Shown here piece after piece: positions 1 to 12,512 of a stretch of DNA of 64,000 nucleotides. A program made the translations under genes and the position numbers. Under the pieces are notes generated by a model. It was not told the DNA's origin. It searched no databases and worked only from the letters and a program-made list of their open reading frames with translations. The stretch spans positions 3,681,281-3,745,280 of the forward strand of contig RPFO01000154.1 of the NCBI GenBank assembly GCA_009746045.1, read 5' to 3'. The DNA comes from Mesostigma viride (Eukaryota > Streptophyta > Mesostigmatophyceae > Mesostigmatales > Mesostigmataceae). The number at the start of each line of letters is the position of its first letter. Position 1 is the first letter of the stretch.

Positions 1-870
1 GATGGATGGATGGATGGATGGATGGATGGATGGATGGATGGATGGATGGATGGATGGATGGATGGATGGATGGATGGATGGATGGATGGATGGATAGGAT
101 GGATGGATGGATGGATGGATGGTGATGGATGGATGGATGGATGGATGGATGGATGGATGGATGGATGGATGGATGGATGGATGGATGGATGGATGGATGG
201 ATGGATGGATGGATGGATGGATGATGATGGATGGATGGATGGATGGATGGATGATGGATGGATGGATGGATGGATGGATGGATGGATGGATGGATGGATG
301 GATGGATGGATGGATGGATGGATGGATGGATGGATGGATGGATGGATGGATGGATGGGATGGATGGATGGATGGATGGATGGATGGATGGATGGATGGAT
401 GGATGGATGGATGGATGGATGGATGGATGGATGGATGGATGGATGGATGGATGGATGGATGGATGGATGGATGATGGATGGATGGATGATGGATGGATGG
501 ATGGATGGATGGATGGATGGATGGATGGATGGATGGATGGATGGATGGATGGATGGATGGATGGATGGATATGGATGGATGGATGGATGGATGGATGGAT
601 GGATGGATGGATGGATGGATGGATGGATGGATGGATGGATGGATGGATGGATGGATGGATGGATGATGGATGGATGGATGGATGGATGGATGGATGGATG
701 ATGGATGGATGGATGGATGGATGGATGGATGGATGGATGGATGGATGGATGGATGGATGGATGGATGGATGGATGGATGGATGGATGGATGGATGGATGG
801 ATGGATGATGGATGGATGGATGGATGGATGGATGGATGGATGGATGGATGGATGGCGGATGGATGGATGG
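1..870. repeat. (GATG)n tetranucleotide array
   Basis: About 870 bases of GATG/GGAT tandem repeat run from the window edge, with occasional single-base losses (GATGATGG) and one GCGGATGG variant. It reads open in several frames only because the repeat lacks stops. It abuts the 3' end of an inverted LINE fragment. Other LINE 3' ends in the window finish in short CATC/ATCC runs (about 17121-17136 and 16470-16485), so this array may be an expanded LINE tail. That origin is inference. Confidence 0.97.
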
Positions 871-1322
871 ACAAACAATCCTACCGGTCTATTGTATCTA
901 GCTAATGCCGCATTAACTAACAAACCAAGGGACATTCCACGCAGCAGGTCGTGTCAAGCTCTAGTGGTCACGCCGGGCGTTCTTTCCACGGTGCCAGGTG
1001 ACGTGCCTCTTAACCCACTGGAGGGGGATCGTTGTCCTCTACCACCTGGGCCCAGATGGCCTTGTTTTGCACCTTTCTCCACATCACGGAGAGGCCTGCT
1101 CAACCCCCACATGTCCTCTACTAGCTGCTCCTTGTACATGCGGGCAGCCTGGCGTGTCAGATCGCTGGGCCCGTACAACGTAAGGATGTGCCTACCTGGC
1201 TGTGCGGGCCGCAGCCCTGCGATTGGGCCCCGCGACGTGTCTAGCTGGTTGGCGCGAGCCAAGTGCCCGACTAGCTGTAATCTACGCTGTTTGATAGTGC
1301 TAGTGATAAGTGGCATGCCCAA
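871..1322 (-). pseudogene. LINE reverse-transcriptase C-terminal fragment (copy 1)
   Basis: The minus strand encodes a 122-aa open segment with the motif I-K-Q-R-R-L-x-L-V-G-H-L-A-R followed by Q-L-D-T and A-Q-P-G-R-H-I-L-T. The same block recurs at 15793-16458 (+) and 16549-16794 (-). It matches the region after the polymerase domain in plant and algal non-LTR retrotransposon proteins. No catalytic FADD box or upstream domain is present, so this is a 5'-truncated dead copy. The DNA beyond the ORF resembles plus-strand 17090-17136 (the shared block GACCGGTAGGA-TGTTTG), which marks a shared 3' untranslated region. Confidence 0.75.
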
Positions 1323-2965
1323 GTAGATGCCGTAAGTATCCTACATAAATGACACTTTCATGAAACCTCTTCCCTTTTACTGCTCCTTTTCTTGATATTA
1401 ATGTTCCCAAGCTCGTCATCCTCATCTAGATCTGCATGCCAGTAGTACGCGGGTTTCTACCATAATTTGCACCTTGGCACACCAACAGCCAACTGGACTA
1501 CGTACTGTAAGGGGTTTGGCATGCATGCAAGCGCACTGTCAGTGTCTCATGTAAAGTTAACTTGCATTATTTACCTTACAGCAAAACCAAAACGGCCATT
1601 GAAATCACTTCGGAATCATTTGATTCGGGTGATCCAGCACATCCACTTAGGGGCTCATTCCCGTAAAATTCTGACTCCAGGAGGCCCGACGGCAGTAAAT
1701 TAATTGAGCGTATATTCCCATCATGTCTCAGAGGCAACTGGCGTTTGAACGTCAGCTATTCTAACGAGCGAAACGAGAGACTGGGCACTCACCTAGTAGT
1801 AAGGATGTAAGTTGTGACGGCCATGTACTTTAAGATTAGGCAGTAGCCAGAGGCACTCTTGACTTGCCAAGCCAGCTTATTTGCGATTTCTTATTACTGA
1901 ACCCCTAACTTCACCTCCGATCTGTGATGATCTCTTTCCTTTGGAAATATTTTCGTGTAAATGAGTGTATTCATAACCCACCTAAAGACAGAGATGTAAA
2001 ATGGGGAATGAGGGTAGCAGCTCTTCTTTTGGAAATATCCCTTCGGCGATGTGACATCCGACGTTACTTTTACGACTTCCGCCAGGCTTTCGCCAGTTGT
2101 TGTTGTTGTTGTTGTTGTTGTGTCCCACGCCAGTACTTTCTGCTTGACTGGCGACTTGTGGCGAGTGGCGACTGGCGAGTGGCGGTCACTTGCGGACATG
2201 CCAAAAAAATGCAAGCGGGCAGCCGGTGACGCACGCCAGCATTCCGAATCCACATCCGCCCGGAGTGTGCCTGTGGCTCACTGGCCACCATCGCCGTGCT
2301 GCGCCGGGAGGCTTTCGGCGGCCGCGGCGGCTGGGCCCGGCCGGCCGAGGCGCGTGTACCTGCAGGTACCTGCGTGTTTTCTCGGTTTGGGCTCGAGCTC
2401 GGAAACGGTCGCGCGGGGCTCATGACAGCCCCCAGAACATCTCGCTCAACCGATCGGCTGGCCAACCAGTGCAGGCCGCTTTGTTGGAGCTTCTAATTTG
2501 GGTGGGCACTGGTCAGTGGGGGATGACGGGCACCTCGTGGGCACAGTGAACTCCTGGGCTGCTTTTGCTGACTCCTGTAGCAGTCTGTCGCGGCGTAGCC
2601 GCGCGAGCACACTTGCGGCGGTTCGCACGCCGACAACACTAACTGCAGACGGACAATTCGATACGGCGGCGCGGTATATCTGCGTTTGTCGTCTACTTGG
2701 CGATATGCCAACAATACTTGTCGCGTCCGGGCTGGCATATGCCTTTTCGGTCGGAACATCCGCCTGACTGATACGGACATGCTTTTCGTATGAGAGGGTG
2801 TAGGCTAGATTTTTCTAAGTTGTGCAGGGTCGACGGCGCGACGCGACGTGAAATGACGCAAAAGTGGCAACTTGGCGGGGAAACGTCGCCCTCGGCGATG
2901 AAAGCTGGGGTTTTCTCAACGCCTCGTCTACGTGCACGCCTGTCGGCAGCATCGGTATAGAGAAA
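1323..2965. other. Intergenic region upstream of the antiporter gene
   Basis: No convincing gene was found. It contains a (GTT)n run at 2096-2121 and a GC- and CpG-rich stretch at about 2230-2900 that leads into the antiporter start codon and is the likely promoter and 5' UTR. The short ORFs on both strands overlap one another and carry no recognisable motif. Confidence 0.5.
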
Positions 2966-5900
2966 ATGGCTATGGCTGCTGCTGCTTTGAGCTCATTTGT
3001 CGCATTTCCGGCCCAGTCTAGCAGCTTGTCTAGTACGAAGTCAGTGCGCGTGTGTTCGAGCGGCGTTTCGCAAAGAAATAGCCGGTCATCCTGTCCACGC
3101 CCACAGTTTCTGGGGCGGCAATTAGAATTCAAAATCAGAGCAGATGCTGATAAGCATTTACATTACACCTCACTACGAAGACGGACATTGAGCGTCACTG
3201 CCAGTGCAGCCAGTGCAGCCAGTGCAGCTGCAGCTGGCGACGCTGGCCACTCGTCTTCGACCTTGAAAACGGCACATGATGTTCCAGGGTTTACGGGGAA
3301 GAGGTTGCTCGTTTTCGCCAGCATTATCTTGGGGTGAGTCTTCATTAAGTGACAATACATCTGGTTGAATTTTTCGTGGCACTGGTTCCGTGCTCAGGGT
3401 AGCCTTCTTTTTTATGCCTGCACCGTAGGGAGAGTGGAGGGCTTGTTTACGGCAAAATTCAAGCAGCCGACGGGCACGCGCCTGCAGGCGGACGCAGTGC
3501 ACATGAAGTAGGTTGAACCAACAGTCACGCGTCTTCCACACGGCGCAGTAAGCACATACTGGCATACAACAGCATTTCCCTGCCGGCCTCATTATTCGTG
3601 CCCGGGACGCGACTCGCGTCGGGTCGTGCAGGTATTCGAGCTACTACATCACCCGCAACAGTCTGACCTTCACGGCTCCGGTCATGGTGGCGACGGAGAG
3701 CCTCGGCATCAAAATGACGGACATCGGCGTCATCACGTCCATCTTCCCGATGTGCTACGGCTTCAGCAAGTTCTTTAGCGGTGTCGTCTCCCAGAAATTG
3801 TCCCCGAAGCTCATGCTGGCGGGCGGCCTCATGGTGACCGGCCTCCTGAACATCATCTTCTCGATGGGCAACACCCTGCCGTGGTTCAGCGCCTCGTGGG
3901 GTGAGTGTTGTTCAAAAGCTTAGTGGTGTGCCTCTTGCCCCCAGCCTAGGCACTGCATTACCACATTTCTGTTTTATTCTATACTTCTCTAGTATCCCGG
4001 TCTGTATGTCTTGCAGCACATTTTGTTTTGGTAACATGCAAGAGTGCTAGCCTTCAGTGGATTATCTGACCACTGCCAGGGGGGTGCCTTGCTCAAATAG
4101 CCATGTCACTGACTTCTAAGTCACTGCAGCAAGGGGTGGGGCTGGGGCTGGGGCTGGGGCTGGGGCTGGGGCTGGGGCTGGGGCTGGGGCTGGGGCTGGG
4201 GCTGGGGCTGGGGCTGGGGCTGGGGCTGGGGCTGGGGCTGGGGCTGGGGCTGGGGCTGGGGCTGGGGCTGGGGGGGGGGGGGGGGGGCTTTTCTACACTT
4301 GGCATCAAAAAGCATCTGGAGAGGCGGTCTTGCCTTTGCCGCATGAACATGTGTGTGTGGTCACTATATATAGTGGTATACTATACTGTCGTGCAGTGCT
4401 GTGTGTGTTCGTGCGTGCATGACTGCATGTTTTCATTACTTTGCTGGGTCTGTGCTGCATTTGGAATGGGGACACCGTAGTTTTATTTGGAATGAGAAGG
4501 TGGTAGTTTCGTACCTGCTCTTGGCAGCTGATCTTGGTGAAGCAGCCAACGGCTTTTGTGCAGGCAAGGAGGAGGCGGTCATCCGACTTGTGTTAGTGGA
4601 CAAGGACACATTGGTTTCCACCTCTAGTCACGATGTTGTGGATGGAACGGTCAGCTGCTCATGTCATAGCAACATCGTCATATCAATCTGTTTCGTGAAG
4701 AAAAAGGAGCATGCACTCTATAGATCATTTTAGAAGTAACTTGATTTGTTTTGGCTTGCCTGTGTAATACCCTTCAGCCTGTTATGTTACTGGAAAAGCA
4801 TGGTATGTGCTCTCGCACACGATGAGCGATGCATAGGCCATATTATATTCTTATTCAAGTTAAATAAGAAGCTAGTATAGCAAGTTCACTGCAAAGCATT
4901 TTTTGTATCATCCTTTCTGCCCCTCGTTCGCTGTCGCATCTCCAATTGCTGTTGTCCCTCTCCCTCCCTTTCCTTCTCATCCTTTCCCCTCTCCCCCACT
5001 GCCACAAATGACCTCTCCCTTCCCCGCCCTCTTCCCACAATCCTGCAAAAACAATATTTATGGTAAGCACGGTCCCCCATTCAGCCATAATGTTTTTTTA
5101 TGAATATCGGTGATCATCCCCCCCTTCTTTCCCCCTCGCTCAGACATCACCGCGCGCCCGTTACGTCCCTTCCTGTTTGTGCAGCCACGAACAACACACT
5201 GACATTGTTGTGGTAGCTTTACAGCATGTTTACACTCGCAACTAATTCCGCTGAATTGTTTTGGGGGTTCGGGCTAAAAGCCCAGATATTTGGTGCGTTT
5301 TGGGAGTGACGCAGGAGTGACCCGCGTTGTCCCTTTTAGGGTCATCAAATGTCCCTGATAAGGATCGGCGCGGCACGGCAACAGGGGGCCGTACTACATC
5401 GCTAGGATTCAATAAATTCATTTTTCAGGCCGCCCTAATGTTCAGGAATGGAGAAGGAAATGGACGGAGCAAATTATTTTTCAGGGCACAAATCGGGGCT
5501 TTTGGAGTGGGAGTGGACGAGTCTGCTCCGGTCCGGCTCATGGTCCAGTCCAGCCACTCCCATTGTAATTCAGGAGAATTTCGGTCGGGAGTGAGGTCAC
5601 TGGGGGTCACTAGACAAAATTGGCCGGGTTTGCTGTTCAGGTGGGAGTACCCGGTGTGAATGCCATTCGGGGGTTTAGAAACCGGTCTGGATCCTAAATC
5701 TACGGTATTAGTGGCGAGTGTGAACATGCTGTTATCCCCTGGCGGATTGCACGTGCATTAGATCAGATAAAGCCTTGGTGTATATTTGGTCGGTGATGTG
5801 CTGGCACAGTCACACAGAGCCTCCCATTCTCCCTCGATCCCTCCCGGTGTTTATCATTCTGGGATACCCCCACCCCCCTTTGTTCTCTCCGCTTCGTCCT

Positions 5901-8900
5901 GCAGCCATGAACGGAATGCTGCAGGGCTTCGGCGCGGTCAGCTGCGCCAAGATCATCACCTCCTGGTTCGCGACCAAGGAGCGGGGCACCTATTGGGGCA
6001 TGTGGAACATCGCCCACAACATCGGGGGCTTCTCTGCGCCCATCATCGCAGGGACGGCGGCGCGCATGTACGGCTGGAAGTACGGCCTGCTCATCCCCGG
6101 GGCGGTGCGTTGGGTAGTTTTAGGGATGGATCATTATATCATTCGGCTAATTAAGGGATCTTTGTAGAGCTGGAAGTCCAGCCTGCCCATCCTGGGGGTG
6201 GTGCGTTTTGGTTATCTATTCGTAATTTATTTGTCTACTAATAGTTTTGTGGCAATATTAAACGCACGGCCTGGAAAGCATGCACCCAGGAGCAGTGCAC
6301 CGTGTAGTTTGTATGTGGTTCTCATGATATCTGCCTACGGTTCCTGCGGATTCATTGGATGGTAACTTCTTGTAATGTGGTTTTCCGAATTGGCTATTGA
6401 TTTATTAGCTGATGTTGTGTATTCATAAATACCCCTGTACCGAAAATATTGCCACCTCAAATGCATTCCAGGGACAGGCTTTGGATGCTTTTGTTGGTAC
6501 CGCCCTCACCGAATCATCTAATCAATGATTCAATCAATCGTAACATTGATTGGCCCCTAGTCATTGGGTGAGCTAAAAAAATTTGCCCAATTGAATGCCC
6601 CTCTTTTTATTAAGCGTGGCCTGTTCCTTGCGGGGGGTGTTACCTTCTGCCTGTTCCTTGCGGGGGTGTTACCTTCTGCCTGTTCCTTGCGGGGGGTGTT
6701 ACCTTCTGCCTGTTCCTTGCGGGGGGTGTTACCTTCTGCCTGTTCCTTGCGGGGGTGTTACCTTCTGCTTGTTCCTTGCGGGGGGTGTTACCTTCTGCCT
6801 GTTCCTTGCGGGGGGTGTTACCTTCTGCTTGTTCCTTGCGGGGGTGTTACCTTCTGCCTGTTCCTTGCGGGGGTGTTACCTTCGGCCTGTTCCTTGCGGG
6901 GGCGTTACCTTGTGCCTGTTCCTTGCGGGGGTGTTACCTTCGGCCTGTTCCTTGCGGGGGGTGTTACCTTCGGCCTGTTCCTTGCGGGGGGTGTTACCTT
7001 CTGCCTGTTCCTTGCGGGGGGTGTTACCTTCTGCCTGTTCCTTGCGGGGGGTGTTACCTTCTGCCTGTTCCTTGCGGGGGGTGTTACCTTCGGCCTGTTC
7101 CTTGCGGGGGGCGTTACCTTGTGCCTGTTCCTTGCGGGGGTGTTACCTTCGGCCTGTTCCTTGCGGGGGGTGTTACCTTCGGCCTGTTCCTTGCGGGGGG
7201 TGTTACCTTCTGCCTGTTCCTTGCGGGGGTGTTACCTTCTGCCTGTTCCTTGCGGGGGGTGTTACCTTCTGCCTGTTCCTTGCGGGGGGTGTTACCTTCT
7301 GCCTGTTCCTTGCGGGGGGTGTTACCTTCGGCCTGTTCCTTGCGGGGGTGTTACCTTCTGCCTGTTCCTTGCGGGGGGTGTTACCTTCTGCCTGTTCCTT
7401 GCGGGGGGTGTTACCTTCGGCCTGTTCCTTGCGGGGGGTGTTACCTTCTGCCTGTTCCTTGCGGGGGGTGTTACCTTCGGCCTGTTCCTTGCGGGGGGTG
7501 TTACCTTCGGCCTGTTCCTTGCGGGGGGTGTTACCTTCTGCCTGTTCCTTGCGGGGGGTGTTACCTTCGGCCTGTTCCTTGCGGGGGGTGTTACCCTCTG
7601 CCTGTTCCTTGCGGGGGGTGTTACCTTCGGCCTGTTCCTTGCGGGGGGTGTTACCTTCTGCCTGTTCCTTGCGGGGGGTGTTACCTTCTGCCTGTTCCTT
7701 GCGGGGGGTGTTACCTTCTGCCTGTTCCTTGCGGGGGGTGTTACCTTCTGCCTGTTCCTTGCGGGGGGTGTTACCCTCTGCCTGTTCCTTGCGGGGGGTA
7801 GGATACTGTCACGAGTTTGCTTATCCGGCTCAACAAGTAGAAGTGACCATCAATGCACCCATTCTTCTCGTTTGCATGGAGTAAGTAAGTTCGTTTGCAA
7901 AGGCAAACGCCCTGGACCATGCGGCTTGCGACTGCATTGCGTGCTGACCGCCCAGACAGTGCCCTTTTTTGCAGTCTTCCTGGAAATCATCACGTGCCAC
8001 CCCCCACCCCCCTCTGGTTGCTTTCACCGGTCACAAGATCAGCGTGGTCGTCTCCCGCATGCATGCTTACGTCCATGCTCACGAGTCGCAGTCTACGGGT
8101 AAAATAAATTAATTAGCTAACTGTCTAATGAATCCATCCCCGCATGCATGCTGACCCTGCACACACACACACACATACACACATACACACACCATGGGTG
8201 CCTTCGTGGGGCATGCCCTTGGTCGCTGCCTGTCTGTGCATTCAGCACTTGTGTGCATTCGGAACCAGTGTGCACACGGTGCTTGTGTGCACAGGGCACT
8301 GTCTGCCCCCCTTAAACCATTCGCTGTGGAGCCGCACACGCCCTGTTCTTTCCCGTGCCCCCAGAGCGGTATGGTCATCCTAGGCTCCAGCATCCATCCA
8401 CGCATCATGCGTGCTGACCGCGCGTATGATGCCCCTGTTTCGCTGCCTGCCTGTGCATACTGTAATTTCTGCCCCCCTTTCCTACGCGATGCCCCCAGAT
8501 CGGTGTGGTTGTCTCCAGCATCCTCTTCCTCATCTGCAAGGACTCCCCCGAGACCAGCGGGTACCCACCCGTCGAGTACACCCTGGCTGAGGAGGCGGCC
8601 GCCGCCAAGGGCGAGGCGGTCGAGAAGAAGAAGGAGCTGACGCTGATGGAGAACCTGATGCAGAACGTGCTGTCAAACCCCTTCATCTGGGGGCTCGCGC
8701 TCACCTACTTCTGCGTGTACCTCATCCGCCAGGCCGTCACCTCCTGGGCCGTCTTCTACCTCATGAACGTCAAGGTACAGTGGCCCCAACACTTGAATAG
8801 GCAGGTAGGGTCTTTTTCCGTCAGGTGGTCACTATCGTGGCCATTCCTTAACCACATGAACGTCAAGCTGATTATCTTTATTTATGTCTGTCTTCTTTAT

Positions 8901-11069
8901 TTATGTCAAGGTAAATAAAGAATAGTCACGTAAGGGTCGATAATAAGAAAGGGTCCCTTGTATCAGGCACCCGCCTAGTCCACTGGTAGTGCCTACTATG
9001 AGCAGGCTGGCACTGGCACTGACATGGTCCATGAGGTAGAAGTACCTAATGAATGTCAGGGTGTGGTGAGTAGATGAGGTGGGTGGGTGGGTGGGTGGGT
9101 GGGTGGGTGGGTGGGTGGGTGGGTGGGTGGGTGGGTGGGTGGGTGGGTGGGTGGGTGGGTGGGTGGGTGGGTGGGTGGGTGGGTGGGTGGGTGGGTGGGT
9201 GGTGGTGGGTGGGTGGGTGGGTGGGTGGGTGGGTGGGTGGGTGGGTGGGTGGGTGAGTGTGTATGTGTGTGTGTCAGGTAGGGGCTGGCGGTACAGTCAT
9301 CCACTGCGTGCGAGTATCAAGGCAGGCATCCCGGATGCGTGTTTTTAAGTACCTAGTAGCCTGGTTTTGCCGGCGTACCCGCCTCCCTCTAGTTTTTGTT
9401 CACCAACCGTCAGCGATTGCTCTTTCCCCAACGCCCCGAGCAGCACGTACCCCGACCCCCCCCCCTCTGCCCCCTGTAATTACTTCCCACCCCTCGTCCA
9501 TCAATAAACCACCTTCCCCCCCAGCCGCCATGAACACACCCGCGCACACACATAAATGCACGAGCGCACCCTAATTCTTTCTTCCCTTCCCCCCTCATTC
9601 TTTCCACCTCCCCTCCCCCCTTCCCCCCTCTCCCCTCCCCCATCCCCCATCCCCATCCCCCATCCCCCATCCCCCATCCCCCCTTCCCCCCTCAGTCTCT
9701 CCCCCTCCTGCCTCCCCCACTGAATCTTTGCCCCATCCCCGCCCCCCATCCTTCTCCCCCTCCCTTTATTTCCCGCCACTCTGCATGCAATGATGGCACG
9801 CAGGGCGTGACTGATGCGGCCCAGGCCGCTATCCGCGTCTCGGGCCTAGAGCTGGGTGGCCTCTGCGGTAGCCTCGTCGCCGGCGTGCTCTCCGACAAGC
9901 TGGCCGCCAGCGCAAAGGGCGCCGGCACGGTCGGCCGGCGCGTGCGCGTCGTCATGGCTTATCTGGTGGGCGTCGCCGCCGCCCTCGTGGGTGAGTGCCT
10001 GCGATATATGGTCGTGTTAGTTTCTGGTCCCTGAATAGAATGTTGCTGGATCGTTGTCGTTCCAACGTATTTCTTATTGATGATATCCAACACATGTGCT
10101 ATCTCAGCAATGTATTTCTTATTGATGATATCCAACACATGTGCTATCTCAGCAATGTATTTCTTATTGATGATATCCAACACATGTGCTAACTCGTATG
10201 CCTGTACATACGCGGGTGTACGCAGCATCGGCCGAGCTTGTGGGCTCATGGCCTACTCAAATGATGCATTGGATTGTAACATGCGCTCGTACTATCTGGG
10301 CATGTCGAATTATAACATATCGAGTCGAGGAGTCAGCCAGCGCAGGCCAGAAATCTGGAAGAATCCGGACCACATTCTATATAGTTAATGGAATCATTTA
10401 ATGAGCGTGTGGAATAGCGCTTGGGCGCATGAGGTAAGCAGGTACCATATGGTGAACGTTCACACACTCAATTCTGGACGGAATTAAGAGCTTTAAGGTC
10501 TACATCGTAATAAAGAACATTGAAGAGTGTACTGTGTGGCGACGATGGTCACCAAGGTGCACCTGTGTGACGACCCTACCAGTCCTGCATGCCAGTTGCT
10601 GCAGACCAGTGCTGCTGCTGTTGCTGCTCGCCCGTCTTACGTCGCTACATCCAGGTCTATATATATTATAACCACATGCGTGGTACCTGCTCCTGCTGCT
10701 GCTGTTGCTGCCCCCGCCCCCCCCTTCCCCCACGCCTGGGTGTTGCGGCTGCCAGGTTTCTGGAATGTGCCGCAGATCTGGTGGATGCAGGCCGCCTCCA
10801 TCTTCTCCATCGGCTTCTTCCTCTACGGGCCCCAGATGCTCATCGGGCTGTGCGGAGCCGAGATCGTGGGGCGCGACTCGGTGGGTGCGAGCGAGGGCTT
10901 CCTTGGCTGGGTCGCCTACCTGGGCGCCGCCAACGCGGGCGTGCCCCTCTCCATGATCGTCTCGAAGATGGGCTGGGACGTCTTCTTCTTCACGCTACTG
11001 GGCGCATGCGGCATCGCGCTCCTTCTGCTCTCCCCCATGGTCAACGCCAAGTCCTTTGTGAGTGTCTGA
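2966..11069 (+). CDS. Organophosphate:phosphate antiporter (GlpT/UhpT-like MFS), plastid-targeted
   Basis: Six exons join in phase to 537 aa: 2966-3333, 3632-3900, 5905-6104, 8499-8774, 9804-9990 and 10756-11069 (TGA). All junctions are GT-AG. Residues 1 to about 100 are Ser/Ala/Arg-rich, as in a chloroplast transit peptide. The MFS core starts near residue 113. G-Y-S-S-Y-Y-I-T-R puts Arg131 where GlpT has its first substrate-binding Arg, and V-Y-L-I-R puts Arg356 at the second. W-N-I-A-H-N-I-G-G is the family signature, and G-L-E-L-G-G begins a late conserved helix. The family exchanges glycerol-3-phosphate or hexose-phosphate for inorganic phosphate. Substrate and plastid location are inferred. 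The start at 2966 was preferred over an in-frame ATG at 2864 because the transit-like sequence begins there. The introns are unusually satellite-rich. Confidence 0.92.
4131..4287. repeat. (GGGGCT)n microsatellite plus poly-G run
   Basis: About 23 copies of GGGGCT are followed by a run of about 18 G (4270-4287), in intron 2 of the antiporter gene. The open frames through it (Gly-Leu or Pro-Ser repeats) are repeat artefacts. The G-rich strand is the transcribed sense strand, so the intron RNA could form G-quadruplexes. Confidence 0.95.
6074..6215 (+). repeat. Duplicated exon-3 edge with donor site
   Basis: The last 30 bases of exon 3 plus its donor (6075-6112) recur in degenerate form at about 6170-6210. 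Both have a TGGAAGT...GCCTGC..CATCC block followed by GTGCGTT. The second copy lies in the intron. Confidence 0.7.
6615..7799. repeat. 30-bp minisatellite, about 39 copies
   Basis: Tandem units of about 30 bp contain GTTCCTTGCGGGG and TGTTACCTTC, with C/G/T variants at fixed positions and either five or six G in the G-run. The array fills part of intron 3 of the antiporter gene. It is open in all three forward frames because 30 is divisible by three, so the 348-512 aa frames across it are not genes. Confidence 0.95.
7890..8520 (+). repeat. Tandem decayed copies of the exon-4 acceptor region
   Basis: The true exon-4 acceptor and exon start (8490-8525) have two diverged upstream copies. One is at about 8030-8060 (ATCAGCGTGGTCGTCTCC), the other at about 8363-8398 (AGCGGTATGGTCATCCTAGG). 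The linked block TGCGTGCTGACCG recurs near 7938 and 8407. A (CA)n run sits at 8160-8191. Confidence 0.7.
9077..9254. repeat. (GGTG)n microsatellite
   Basis: About 44 GGTG units with one GGTGGTGG interruption, in intron 4 of the antiporter gene. Open frames through it are artefacts. Confidence 0.95.
10068..10193. repeat. 45-bp direct repeat, three copies
   Basis: Three near-identical 45-bp units start TATTTCTTATTGATGATATC, in intron 5 of the antiporter gene. The near-perfect identity indicates a recent duplication. Confidence 0.93.
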
Positions 11070-12420
11070 TGCAAAGTCCTTTGTGGGTGAAAGCCAAGTC
11101 CTTTGTGAGTGCAGTGTTTGATGCCCCAGTGAACTTTGTTGGGGTTGTTTCTACTTCTTCTCGCCCGTGGCTCCAGTTAAGCCCTTAGTGAGTCCCCTTG
11201 GTTGGCAGTCGTTGGTGAGTGGACGGGCACATCCGCATTCAAGGTTGTTATGTGGTTGGTGAACGCCACCTGTTGCATGCTGCTTTTTGTAGGCGGCAGG
11301 TTCCTCCCATCTACAAGCAGTTTCATGACACATCCTGTGAGCAAGCGCCAAGCCACCACCAAGTTTTAGTATCGCTAACAACGTAGGTGGTTAAGCAGTG
11401 GATTGCCTTCCAGACCATGTGAGAAGGCTGTGGTATGCCTGGCCGCTTCTTGCTGTGTATCCAGTAGGGATGAAAGGAGATGCCATGCCCTAGCTATTGC
11501 CTAGCCACAATCATCTTCCACCCCATGCCAGGCCTTTTAGGTATGATACATCATGGTGGTGCAGGTGCACCTTGTGCACCCAGAGTAGGTGGCGGTTTAC
11601 ATCCCCCCACCTGCAGGTTGTAGCTCAGAATGTATTACAAACCATATGCCCCCTCTCAGGGCTATGTGTTACATAAGCTCCCAACGGTTATGTTCTTAAT
11701 TAATAAATTTATGAAAGGAACTTCAGCAAACAGTTTGTACCCCGTGATACCGACGGAGGCAGGTGAGTGAATAGTTTAGTTTATTTTTGCTGCGTATGAT
11801 GTGATTATTGTGTTTGCACTGGCTGACTCTCTGACTCTCTCTCTCTCTCTCTGTGCGCTGGTATCCATGGCTGGAATGGTGTGGGGCTGCCTTTGCAGGT
11901 GGAGCGGGAAGCTGCCACGGCCGCCGCCTAAAGTTGCTTCGTCCTTGGACAGATGGCTTACAGGCTTCAATTTTTTTCCTTTCTCAACGGTGCCTGGTTT
12001 CTGACGGCCTTTTTGCAAACCCTGCGGCTTGAAGACCCCTGCCAGCTGTCCTGGCTTTCATCACATGCATGGGATCGGTGCCATTTTGCCAAATCTGCTG
12101 GAAGCATCACATGCAGCATACCCCCTTGAACCTGCCATCCAGCCACACATTGCACAGCCATAGCTGTAATCGCACATGGAGCTGCTATGTACCAAAGAGA
12201 TGCAACGTATGTTCTGACCGGATCTAGCACGCATCAAGCGATGCGGCAGATGCAGGTTACTCGCTATGGTGTGGCATGATTTCAGTGTTATGTAGAGATG
12301 ATAGTTGTCTCACTTCAGATGAGGAAGGTTTTCCCTCACACTGTGATATATCACTTGGGTAGCCAAGTCTTTTAGAATTTGTTTAAATAAAAGTCTCATT
12401 GGTGCATAATCAAAGATACT
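11070..12420. other. Intergenic region downstream of the antiporter
   Basis: No gene is supported. Just after the stop codon, the final codons (AAGTCCTTTGTG) recur at about 11079-11091 and 11096-11108. A (TC)n run lies at about 11829-11852. The rest is unique-looking non-coding DNA. Confidence 0.55.
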
Positions 12421-12424
12421 AATC

Positions 12425-12500
12425 ATAGTCATCATCCTGAACGACTCGAAAACGCGGAAAAGATAACGGCAGGCTCGAGCTACCATGGTCTGGATTCTCC
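12425..12500 (-). repeat. Dispersed repeat shared with 29155-29240
   Basis: Read on the minus strand, this segment (GAATCCAGACCATGGTAGCT, then GTTTTCGAGTCGTTCAGGAT) matches plus-strand 29160-29235 with few changes. A related core, CAGCGCAGGCCAGAAATC, is found at about 10337 and 29138. The family is unidentified. Confidence 0.75.
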
Positions 12501-12512
12501 CGATTTATTACA

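Noticed and set aside
1-870. Telomere or chromosome end
   Set aside because: (GATG)n is not a known algal telomere repeat; it carries many irregular interruptions and adjoins a LINE fragment.
6564-8102. Overlapping frames of 348-512 aa on the plus strand
   Set aside because: They read through the 30-bp minisatellite, whose length is a multiple of three. The same repeat is open in every forward frame and lies inside an intron.
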